A stretch of 64,000 nt of DNA from Phycisphaerae bacterium (lineage in GTDB: Bacteria; Planctomycetota; Phycisphaerae; SM23-33): positions 62,001 through 126,000 of the forward strand of contig DRGC01000049.1 of the NCBI GenBank assembly GCA_011050235.1. Reading direction: 5' to 3'. A program made the translations under genes and the position numbers. How positions within the stretch are numbered: position 1 is the stretch's first letter; every line of letters begins with the position of its first letter. The notes below the pieces were generated by a model. The model saw only the letters and a program-made list of their open reading frames with translations, was not told the DNA's origin and searched no databases. Shown piece by piece: positions 18,693-26,204 of this stretch.

Positions 18693-20768
18693 TTGCCTCC
18701 GCTCCACCCGGACACGCCCGTTCAGTACGTCAAAGGCGTTGGCCCCACCCGCGCCGAGCAGTTACGCCAACTCGGCATCGAAACGGTCGAGGACCTTCTG
18801 CTCTACTTTCCGCGCCGGTTCGATCTCCGCCGCCAGGCTCAACCCATAGAAACGCTGCGAGGCGACGAACCGGCCGTCACCGTCGCCGGCGAAGTGCTCA
18901 GCGTCAGTGAACGGCCGGGCGGCAAGCGCCCGTTCTTCGAGTGCGTCCTGTCGGATGGCACCGGGTGGGTCCAGTTGAAGTGGTTCTACGGGCTCTACCT
19001 CCGCAACCAGATTCGCCCCGGCATCCATCTGGCCGCCAGCGGGAAGATTGGCGTCTACCGTGAAGTCCTGCAACTGATCAATCCGCAGTTTCAGATGCTG
19101 TGGGATCCCGCCGGGGCCAAGCTCGACCGCGATGAATTGCTGCCCGTCTATCCGGCCGGGGCGAAACTCTCCAGCGGCGTGATCGCACAGATCATTCGCC
19201 GCGTACTCCCGGAGGCGACCCGCCTCGTCCAATCGTGGTTCCGCGACGACTACCTCGACAAGCGCGCCCTGATGCCGCGTCCCGAAGCCGTCGCCGCCAT
19301 GCATCGGCCCCAGGACCGCGACCACTGGGCCCAGGCGCGGCGCCGCCTGGCCTATGACGAATGCCTGCTGATGCAACTCGGCATCGCGCTGATACGGCTG
19401 CGGCAGATCAGCCGACCCGCTCACCCGCTGCCATGCTCGCCCCTGATCGACCAGCGAATCCGCAAGCGCCTGCCCTTCAAGCTGACGGGGGCCCAGGATC
19501 GGGCCGTGGCGGATATTGCCGCCGATCTCGCCCGCGAGCGCCCGATGAACCGCCTGCTGCAGGGGGATGTCGGCTCGGGAAAGACGGTCGTCGCGCTGTA
19601 TGCGGCGCTGCTGGCGGTGGCCAACCGCAAACAGGCGGCCATCATGGCCCCCACCGAGGTCCTCGCCTCCCAGCATTTCCGAAAGATCACCGACTACCTG
19701 GCCGGCAGCAAGGTGCGGACCGAGCTGCTCGTGGGCGGCCAGCCAGCGGCCCATCGCCGGCGCCTGCTCGATGCATTGGCCCAGGGCGAAATCGACATCC
19801 TCGTCGGCACCCATGCGTTGTTGACTGAGGGCGTGACGTTCTCCGACCTCGCCCTGGTGGTCGTGGACGAGCAGCACAAGTTCGGCGTCCGCCAGCGAAC
19901 GCAGATTCGGGGCAAGGGCTTCGCGCCGCACTACCTGGTCATGACGGCCACGCCGATTCCGCGAACGCTGGCCCTGACGGTTTTCGGCGATCTGGACTGC
20001 TCGATCATCGACGAGATGCCGCCCGGGCGAGGCACGACGACCACCCGATGTGCGGCCATCGACGAGATGGACGCCATCCTGGCCGAAGTCCAGGGCCGCC
20101 TCGATGCCGGACAGCAGGCGTACTTCATCTACCCTCTGGTCAACCCGTCGCCGAAGCTCCAGTTGACGGCCGCCCAGCAGGCCTATACGGAGTTGTCCGG
20201 CGGCCCGCTGGGGCGCTACGGCGTGGGGCTCGTCCACGGCCAGATGCCGGCCCCGCAGAAGGAGGCCGTCATGGCCGATTTCCGCCTGGGCCGCACGAAG
20301 GTCCTGGTCGCCTCGGTCGTCGTCGAGGTCGGTGTGGACGTGCCGGCCGCCAACGTGATGGTCATCATGCACGCCGAGCGGTTCGGGCTGGCCCAGTTGC
20401 ACCAGCTTCGCGGTCGAATCGGCAGATCGGCCGCCGATGCCCTGTGCATCCTGGTCGCCGAACCCAAGAATCCCCTCGCCCGGCAACGGATCGAGACGCT
20501 CGCCGAGACACACGACGGATTCAAGATCGCCGAGGAAGACCTTCGCCTGCGCGGCCCGGGGGAAATCTTCGGCACGCAGCAGCACGGCCTGCCGGAGTTG
20601 AAGGTGGCCGATCTGATCGAGGATTTCGAGCTGCTGCGGCTCGCCCGGCGCGATGCGTTCGATATCGTCGCCGACGACCCGGGCATGGCGGCCCCCCACC
20701 ACCAGGAGCTTCGCCGCCAGATGCTCAGGGCCTACGGCGGCAAACTGGACCTGCTGACGGGGGCGTAA
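18693..20768 (+). CDS. recG: ATP-dependent DNA helicase RecG
   Basis: 691 residues, the normal length. RecG remodels stalled forks and Holliday junctions. The N-terminal wedge/OB domain starts at PVQYVKGVGPTRAEQL. Helicase motifs: I GDVGSGKTVVALYAA, Ia APTEVLASQH, II VVDEQHKFGV (DEQH), III MTATPIPRTLA, V-VI VVVEVGVDVPAANVMVI and QLHQLRGRIGR. A C-terminal GPGEIFGTQQHGLPEL segment is typical. The start is TTG, since no ATG is in a suitable place. Same strand and close to the LysM gene; otherwise independent. Confidence 0.95.
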   Translation: MPPLHPDTPVQYVKGVGPTRAEQLRQLGIETVEDLLLYFPRRFDLRRQAQPIETLRGDEPAVTVAGEVLSVSERPGGKRPFFECVLSDGTGWVQLKWFYGLYLRNQIRPGIHLAASGKIGVYREVLQLINPQFQMLWDPAGAKLDRDELLPVYPAGAKLSSGVIAQIIRRVLPEATRLVQSWFRDDYLDKRALMPRPEAVAAMHRPQDRDHWAQARRRLAYDECLLMQLGIALIRLRQISRPAHPLPCSPLIDQRIRKRLPFKLTGAQDRAVADIAADLARERPMNRLLQGDVGSGKTVVALYAALLAVANRKQAAIMAPTEVLASQHFRKITDYLAGSKVRTELLVGGQPAAHRRRLLDALAQGEIDILVGTHALLTEGVTFSDLALVVVDEQHKFGVRQRTQIRGKGFAPHYLVMTATPIPRTLALTVFGDLDCSIIDEMPPGRGTTTTRCAAIDEMDAILAEVQGRLDAGQQAYFIYPLVNPSPKLQLTAAQQAYTELSGGPLGRYGVGLVHGQMPAPQKEAVMADFRLGRTKVLVASVVVEVGVDVPAANVMVIMHAERFGLAQLHQLRGRIGRSAADALCILVAEPKNPLARQRIETLAETHDGFKIAEEDLRLRGPGEIFGTQQHGLPELKVADLIEDFELLRLARRDAFDIVADDPGMAAPHHQELRRQMLRAYGGKLDLLTGA

Positions 20769-20813
20769 GGGCGATTTGACCGGCGCAGCCTGCGCCATTA
20801 GCATGAGGGGCCC

Positions 20814-22733
20814 TTGATTCTGAACAAGCTATCCAAGCCGAAAGCGAAGTACCGCAAGCTCGTCGCCGTCATGAACGTCCTGCTGGCGATGACGGGCCTG
20901 GGCGCGGTGGTCGCATTGGTCCTGGAATACGGCAGCGACCTTTCGCCCACGCACGAGCGGTGGGTGCACAATCTTCAGTGGGTCGTCCTGGCGGTCTTCG
21001 TGCTGGATCGTTTTGTCCGCGGCTGGGTGGCGCAGCGACGCCGCACGTACTTTCGCGAGAACTGGCTGGATTTTGCGCTGATCGCCGCCGTCGTAGCGGC
21101 GATCGCGATCGCGACCAATCTTCGCGGGTCCATCCGGTCGGCGGGCACGTTGTACGTCCTGGTCGCCCAGGCCTACATCGTGTTGGCGTTGATCCTTCGC
21201 GGCATCAATCTCAACATGCGTCTGGCCGGCAGCGGTTTGCCGCCGGCGTGGCTGCTGGTGGGCAGCTTTGCGGTGCTGGCGGCGGTCGGATCGGGCCTGT
21301 TGATGTTGCCGGCGGCCACGCCCGGACCCGACAGCGACCATTACCGGCCCATCGACTACATGGACGCCCTGTTCACGTCCGTTTCGGCGACCTGCGTCAC
21401 GGGGCTGGTCGTCCGCGACACGGGGCAGGACTTCACGCTCTTTGGCCAGGTCGTGATCCTGGTGCTGATCCAACTGGGCGGTCTGGGCATGATGTTGTTC
21501 GGCACGGCCCTGGCGATGGCGGTCGGCAAGAGCCTCTCCCTCCGCAGCTCCGCCGCCGTCGGCGAGATGCTGGCCGTCGACACGGTCGGCCGGGTGGGCC
21601 GGACCATGTGGTTTGTCATCGTGACAACGCTGGCGCTGGAGGCGCTCGGCGCGCTGATGTTCTACGGCATGTTCACGGCGCCGCAAGGGGGCCAAACGCT
21701 CGCGACCGGTGAGGCGATCTGGCAGAGCATCTTCCACAGCATCTCCAGCTTCTGCAACGCCGGGTTCTCGCTGTACGGGCGAAACATGATGCAAGGCGTG
21801 CCCGAGGGTTGGCCGGTGGCCCTGCGCGACCACTGGCAGATCATGGGTGTCATGGCCCCGCTGATTGTCCTCGGCGGGCTGGGGTTCCCGGTGCTGCAGG
21901 AACTGTGTCGCTACGCCTTCCAACGGGGGAGACGATTGCTGGCCCGGTGGCGCTCGACCATCGGCTCGATCCAGGCGTCGACCGTTCGGCCGTTGTCGCT
22001 GCACGCCAAGATCGTCCTGACGACCACCCTTGGACTGCTTGTGCTGGGGGCGGCGGGGTTGCTGCTGTTCGAATCGACCGGCGGCGGCAACGCTCCCCGC
22101 ATCGGTCAGCATCCCCTGCGCACGGTCCACACGGCCGAGCCGAACGATTGGCAGGGCCTCTCACTGCTGCGGCGTGTCCGTGAGGTCACGTTTCAGTCGG
22201 TCACCGCCCGCACCGCCGGATTCAACACCATCGACATGTCGGAGCTTTCGCAGGCGGGCAAGCTGTGGATGTGCGGGTTGATGACGATCGGGGGCAGTCC
22301 CGGCGGCACGGCCGGCGGGATGAAGACCGTGACGTTCGCCCTGCTGATCCTCGCGGCGGTCGCCGCGCTGCGGCGTCGCAAGGCGCTGGAGGCGTTTCGC
22401 CGCCGCATCGCCGTCGACGCGTTTCAGCGGGCCGTCGCCATCGCCGTGCTCTACGCCGCTCTGGTGGCCGTCGTGACGCTGCTGCTATCGGTGGCGATGC
22501 GCCCGGGGGCCGATGTGCCGCTGATCGACGTGCTGTTCGAGGCGTCCAGCGCCTGCGGAACGGTCGGCCTGTCGACGGGCCTGACCGAACGCTTGACGAT
22601 ATTGGGCAAGAGCGTCATCGTGGGGGCGATGTTTATCGGCCGACTCGGGCCGCTGACATTGCTGCTGGCGATGACGGCCCGGCAGCGGCACGTGGACTAC
22701 GCCTACGCCGCTGAGAACGTTGTGATCGGATAA
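20814..22733 (+). CDS. TrkH/KtrB-type K+ transporter with N-terminal membrane extension
   Basis: 639 residues, longer than KtrB (about 450). The first 160 residues hold four or five hydrophobic segments with an Arg-rich link (DRFVRGWVAQRRR) and resemble a voltage-sensor-like S1-S4 bundle; that comparison is inference. From about residue 165 the K+ transport core has four selectivity-filter-like repeats: SVSATCVTGL, SISSFCNAGF, TARTAGFNTI, and SSACGTVGLSTG. TTG 20814 is the only start near a GAGGGG motif; the nearby ATG frame stops at once. It forms an operon with its RCK subunit 4 bp downstream. Confidence 0.88.
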   Translation: MILNKLSKPKAKYRKLVAVMNVLLAMTGLGAVVALVLEYGSDLSPTHERWVHNLQWVVLAVFVLDRFVRGWVAQRRRTYFRENWLDFALIAAVVAAIAIATNLRGSIRSAGTLYVLVAQAYIVLALILRGINLNMRLAGSGLPPAWLLVGSFAVLAAVGSGLLMLPAATPGPDSDHYRPIDYMDALFTSVSATCVTGLVVRDTGQDFTLFGQVVILVLIQLGGLGMMLFGTALAMAVGKSLSLRSSAAVGEMLAVDTVGRVGRTMWFVIVTTLALEALGALMFYGMFTAPQGGQTLATGEAIWQSIFHSISSFCNAGFSLYGRNMMQGVPEGWPVALRDHWQIMGVMAPLIVLGGLGFPVLQELCRYAFQRGRRLLARWRSTIGSIQASTVRPLSLHAKIVLTTTLGLLVLGAAGLLLFESTGGGNAPRIGQHPLRTVHTAEPNDWQGLSLLRRVREVTFQSVTARTAGFNTIDMSELSQAGKLWMCGLMTIGGSPGGTAGGMKTVTFALLILAAVAALRRRKALEAFRRRIAVDAFQRAVAIAVLYAALVAVVTLLLSVAMRPGADVPLIDVLFEASSACGTVGLSTGLTERLTILGKSVIVGAMFIGRLGPLTLLLAMTARQRHVDYAYAAENVVIG

Positions 22734-22737
22734 CACC

Positions 22738-23424
22738 ATGGATCGATTCGCCGTAATTGGATTGGGGCTCTTTGGCCGGCGCCTGGCCCATCTGTTGACC
22801 GAAGCCGGCGCCGATGTGATCGCCATCGACCGACGCCAGGACGTCGTCGACGAGATTCGCGACCGCGTCTCGCTCGCCGTCTGTCTGGACAGCACCAACG
22901 CAGACGCCCTCCGCGCCCAGGGGGTCGACGCCGTCGATGTCGCCATCGTGGGCATCGGCACGGACTTCGAGTCGGCCGTGCTGACCGCCGTCCTGCTGAA
23001 GCAATTGGGCGTCAAACGCGTGATCTGCCGGGCGACCAGCCAGGTGCGAAGTCAGATCTTTATGCGGATCGGCGCCGACGAGGTGATCAATCCCGAACGA
23101 GAGGCCGCCGAGCGGTGGCGCAACCGCCTGCTCGTCCCGGCCGTGCTCGAACGGTCCGTCCTGGCCGAGGGCACGAGCCTCGTCCACGTGGCCGCCCCGC
23201 GACGCTTCGTCGGCAAGACGCTCGGCGAACTTCAAATTCGCCGCAAGTTCGAGATCAATGTGGTCGCCATTCGCCGCACGGTCGAGCACGTCGATGAGGA
23301 CGGCGTGCCGCAAACGCGTCAGGAGGCCATCAGCGTCCCGACGGCCGACACCTGTATCGAAGCCGGCGACGTGCTGCTGCTGATCGGCGCGGACGATGCG
23401 CTGGCCGCTTTCCCCGTCGACTGA
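22738..23424 (+). CDS. TrkA/KtrA-type potassium uptake regulatory subunit
   Basis: 228 residues. An RCK_N Rossmann domain (FAVIGLGLFGRRLAHLL, Asp after AIDRR) binds NAD(H) or ATP/ADP, and an RCK_C domain fills residues about 140-225 (VHVAAPRRFVGKTLGELQIRRKF ... GDVLLLIGADDAL). A single RCK pair as in KtrA, not the double TrkA form. It gates the adjacent TrkH-type channel subunit. The gene follows it by 4 bp. Confidence 0.93.
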   Translation: MDRFAVIGLGLFGRRLAHLLTEAGADVIAIDRRQDVVDEIRDRVSLAVCLDSTNADALRAQGVDAVDVAIVGIGTDFESAVLTAVLLKQLGVKRVICRATSQVRSQIFMRIGADEVINPEREAAERWRNRLLVPAVLERSVLAEGTSLVHVAAPRRFVGKTLGELQIRRKFEINVVAIRRTVEHVDEDGVPQTRQEAISVPTADTCIEAGDVLLLIGADDALAAFPVD

Positions 23425-23449
23425 CGCGGTTCTATTCCGCCCGGCCCTT

Positions 23450-24406
23450 TCACTGGCCGCGGCGCGAGCGAGGGCGCGCCAGCCGGGCCAGTTCGCTGCA
23501 CCGCATCCAGCGGATCTCGTCGCCGAGGTGGGCGGCCATTCGCTCCAGAAGCAGTTCCAACCCCCACAACCCAGCCAATCGGCCGTTGGAGAACAGGGAC
23601 TGCCAGTGAGTGAGGATCGTGACGGGAAATCCCACATCGACGAGCTCTCGAATCCTCCCGCTCCGGCCGTCGCGCGACAGCAGTTCATCCGCCCCGGCCC
23701 GAGCCGCGGCGCGGGCCGCCCGGAGGGTGACGGCATATTGTGTGGGCCAGAACACATCCCCCGTGTTGGCCGGCACGGTGACGGTCTCCAGCCCCCGCCC
23801 GGCGTCCTTCCACGCCACCCAAGGCCAGGCCGGGCGAGATTCGTCCATGCAATGCAGGAAATACCACGACCGTTTCCGCCGATGCACCCGCCAGAACGCC
23901 CGGGCGATGCCCTGAGCGTAGGCCTTCTCGTTGTCAGCCCCCGTGGACCATGGCGATGTCACGCCAGTCGATCGCAGGCCGACGCTGTCGAGAATTGTCA
24001 GCGCCAGCGCGATGGTCTCGGCGATCTGGTCGGCAGTGGCGCGGGAGACCCAGGCGTCCTCATACATGTGCTCGAAATAACCGCCTTTCACATTGAAGGC
24101 CACCAGATGCGTCAGCAACTCGCAGGTGATATCAAACCGCGGCGCAATCCGCCGGCGAGCGATGTCGAGGAACGTGCGGAGATGCGCCGGCGAAATGCCC
24201 GTCAGTTGTCGGTCGATCCGACCAAGGGCGGCCGGCATCGGCGGGATGGAAAACTTGCCGCTCACCCCATGTCGCTCACACAACGAAGCAAAATCCCGCA
24301 GCATCACGTTGGGCACGACCCGGACGTGCTGCTCCCACGTGCAGTGCCACACCATCAGATTGACAGGCGCCCCATCGTCAACAAGCAGCGATGCCGGCAC
24401 GGCCAT
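23450..24406 (-). CDS. Polysaccharide-deacetylase-like protein of unknown function
   Basis: 318 residues, no signal peptide. The start (MAVPASLLVDDGAPVNLMVWH) and the later GKFSIPPMPAALGRI, FDITCEL-THLVAFN, and the end region PVTILTHWQSLFSNG suggest a 7-stranded barrel of the polysaccharide deacetylase/GH57-like superfamily. The Asp pair near the N-terminus and the HWQS strand fit a metal site. I cannot assign a substrate. Start 24406 has GGGAGA 5 nt upstream. It converges on the TrkA gene and has no obvious partner. Confidence 0.55.
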   Translation of the reverse strand: MAVPASLLVDDGAPVNLMVWHCTWEQHVRVVPNVMLRDFASLCERHGVSGKFSIPPMPAALGRIDRQLTGISPAHLRTFLDIARRRIAPRFDITCELLTHLVAFNVKGGYFEHMYEDAWVSRATADQIAETIALALTILDSVGLRSTGVTSPWSTGADNEKAYAQGIARAFWRVHRRKRSWYFLHCMDESRPAWPWVAWKDAGRGLETVTVPANTGDVFWPTQYAVTLRAARAAARAGADELLSRDGRSGRIRELVDVGFPVTILTHWQSLFSNGRLAGLWGLELLLERMAAHLGDEIRWMRCSELARLARPRSRRGQ

Positions 24407-24530
24407 GCTCGTCTCCCAGCCAGACCAAACGCGCCTCACCAAAGTCAGAACACACAACGAGGGAGTATACCCAACACCTCAACCCCTGCCGAGACTTCCC
24501 CACACCCCAATGTCCGCAATCGCGACCCCG

Positions 24531-25025
24531 CTACGCCTCTGCGGATTCGTTGTCAGCCTGGTCGCCGAACTCGCTGGGGTCTTTGCCTGCTTCGATCCAA
24601 GTGAGCTTGGAGACGCGCCGTTCGTGGCGCCCGCCGCTTTCGAACTCTATCTCCAGCCAACTGCTGACGATGCGGCGCATGAGTTCCTCGCCCAGCACGT
24701 CGCTGGCCAGGCACAGGATGTTGGCGTTGTTGTGACGTCGCGACATCTCCGCCGTCAGTTCGTCGTGGCACAGGGCGGCCCGAATTCCGGAGATCTTGTT
24801 GGCCGAGATGCTCATCCCGATGCCGTTGCCATCGATCAGAATCGCCCGCTCGGCCCGCGCAGCGGCCACCGCGATCGAAACCGAATACGCAACATCCGTA
24901 TAGTCGCAGCTTCGGCTGCTGTTGGTGCCCATGTCGATGACCTCATGCCCCAATTCGCTCAGAAGCACGCCGACGCGTTCTTTGGCTGCGTGTCCACGAT
25001 GGTCTGCCCCAATTGCTATTTTCAT
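24531..25025 (-). CDS. rpiB: RpiB/LacAB-family sugar-phosphate isomerase with Asp65
   Basis: 164 residues. GADHRG near the N-terminus (Asp8, His9) and SRRHNNANILCL (His98) match RpiB, which interconverts ribose 5-phosphate and ribulose 5-phosphate. The catalytic Cys of the LICGTGIG loop is replaced: here it is LIDGNGIGMSISANK (Asp65). Other RpiB subgroups use different bases (for example Glu in Mycobacterium), so activity is possible but the substrate is less certain. A tail of about 20 acidic residues follows. Its start overlaps the preceding gene by ATGA (4 bp). Confidence 0.82.
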   Translation of the reverse strand: MKIAIGADHRGHAAKERVGVLLSELGHEVIDMGTNSSRSCDYTDVAYSVSIAVAAARAERAILIDGNGIGMSISANKISGIRAALCHDELTAEMSRRHNNANILCLASDVLGEELMRRIVSSWLEIEFESGGRHERRVSKLTWIEAGKDPSEFGDQADNESAEA

Positions 25026-26143
25026 AAGATGTGTTTTCCCAAAACGTTACGAAGCGCTTGGCGGATTTTCGTTGCGGTCTTTCTATACACTGCCGCTCCG
25101 CCGCCGACAGGGTCAGGAATGTCGGCGGCCTCATCCAATCGGCGGATCTTCGTCCCGGCCGACCGAGCGACGCGGCGAACTGCTTCCACGTGTGTCTGCG
25201 TCATGCACAATACCATATCTGCAGATTTTATCAACTCTGCGCCCATTTTTTGACTCCGGTGCCCAGACAGGTCCGCGCCGAACTTTCCGGCCGCCTGCCG
25301 GGCCTCCGCCGTCGCCGGACTGCCGCCCGCAGCAAACACGCCGGCCGATGAGACCTCGTAGCCCTTGCCCGCCAGTTGTCCGACGGAGCATCCCAAACGA
25401 TCGGCCAGCATCGCCCGGGCCAGCCCCGCCGCCATCGGGCTGCGACAGGTGTTGCCCGTGCACACGAACACGATCCGCACGCGCATCGCATCGGCCAGCG
25501 CCTGCCGGCCCACGGCGCCCTCGCGCACAACCTGCCAGTCTGTGCCGGTCAGCCGCACAATGCTGCTGTCGGTCCCAAAACGGGTCGATCCGGCGTCGAT
25601 CAGCAGATCGATCTTCCCATCCAGCGCCGCTGCGACCTGCTCGCCCGTGTGCGGCGAGGGGGCGCCCCTCACGTTCGCGCTGGGGGCCACGACCGGCTCG
25701 TCCACGGCCGAGAGCATCGCCGCAGCCACCGGCTCGTCCGGACAGCGCAGGCCAATCACTCTCCTGGCGCACAACACCTTGCGGAGTTGGCGGGTGTTGA
25801 TGGCTTTGTCGGCCAGCCGCCCTTTCGTCGCGGCCAGGACGGTCACAGGCCCCGGCCAGGTCCGTTCGATCAGACGCCGCCCCGCCCCGGGCAAATGCGC
25901 GATGTACCGCGCCACCTCCTCGGGTGAGCCGAGATGCACCGTAAAGGGATGGCGTGGCCGCGACTTGATCTTCCGCAGACGCCGCATCGCCTCCGGCCGC
26001 GACGCAACCGCCGCAATGCCGTAGACCGTCTCGGTAGGAAAACCCACCAGCTTCCCCTCCCGCAGCGCTGCCGCGCCGGCCGCAGCAGCGGCCGCAACGT
26101 CCGAGGCCCGCCTTACTCGAATGATCTCTGTCGATACCGTCAT
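25022..26143 (-). CDS. TsaC/Sua5 domain fused to low-molecular-weight phosphatase
   Basis: 373 residues, two domains. Residues 1-215 are a Sua5/YrdC/YwlC domain (KLVGFPTETVYGIAA, SRPRHPFTVH, TWPGPVTVLA, VVAPSANVRGAPSP) that makes threonylcarbamoyl-AMP for tRNA t6A. Residues about 222-373 are a low-molecular-weight phosphatase with loop CTGNTCRSP (Cys228, Thr232, Arg234) and DIPDPVGG (Asp344). Thr in that loop is the YwlE arginine-phosphatase signature, where tyrosine phosphatases have Ile. B. subtilis has ywlC, ywlE and ywlF (rpiB) as neighbours; here the first two are fused. Start 26143 is supported by TATAAT 9 nt upstream. Confidence 0.88.
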   Translation of the reverse strand: MTVSTEIIRVRRASDVAAAAAAGAAALREGKLVGFPTETVYGIAAVASRPEAMRRLRKIKSRPRHPFTVHLGSPEEVARYIAHLPGAGRRLIERTWPGPVTVLAATKGRLADKAINTRQLRKVLCARRVIGLRCPDEPVAAAMLSAVDEPVVAPSANVRGAPSPHTGEQVAAALDGKIDLLIDAGSTRFGTDSSIVRLTGTDWQVVREGAVGRQALADAMRVRIVFVCTGNTCRSPMAAGLARAMLADRLGCSVGQLAGKGYEVSSAGVFAAGGSPATAEARQAAGKFGADLSGHRSQKMGAELIKSADMVLCMTQTHVEAVRRVARSAGTKIRRLDEAADIPDPVGGGAAVYRKTATKIRQALRNVLGKHIL

Positions 26144-26152
26144 TGGCGGCGA

Positions 26153-26181
26153 ATTATATCGCACCTGCCAGCTTCAGCCAA
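26153..26181 (-). promoter_or_regulatory. Promoter of the TsaC fusion-rpiB operon
   Basis: On the minus strand TTGGCT (26181-26176), 17-nt spacer, TATAAT (26158-26153), then 9 nt to ATG 26143. The transcript is probably leaderless. The GTG at 26164 would lie upstream of the -10. Confidence 0.6.
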
Positions 26182-26204
26182 GCCCGTCCCAATCGGCCGC
26201 CGGC

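Noticed and set aside
17354-18715. Upstream half of the 911-codon open frame leading into bioA
   Set aside because: It is antisense to pcm and the LysM gene and has no family similarity; bioA starts at 17353.
18762-22130. Long minus-strand frames opposite recG and trkH
   Set aside because: No recognisable domain and low-complexity Arg/Gln/His composition typical of antisense shadows.
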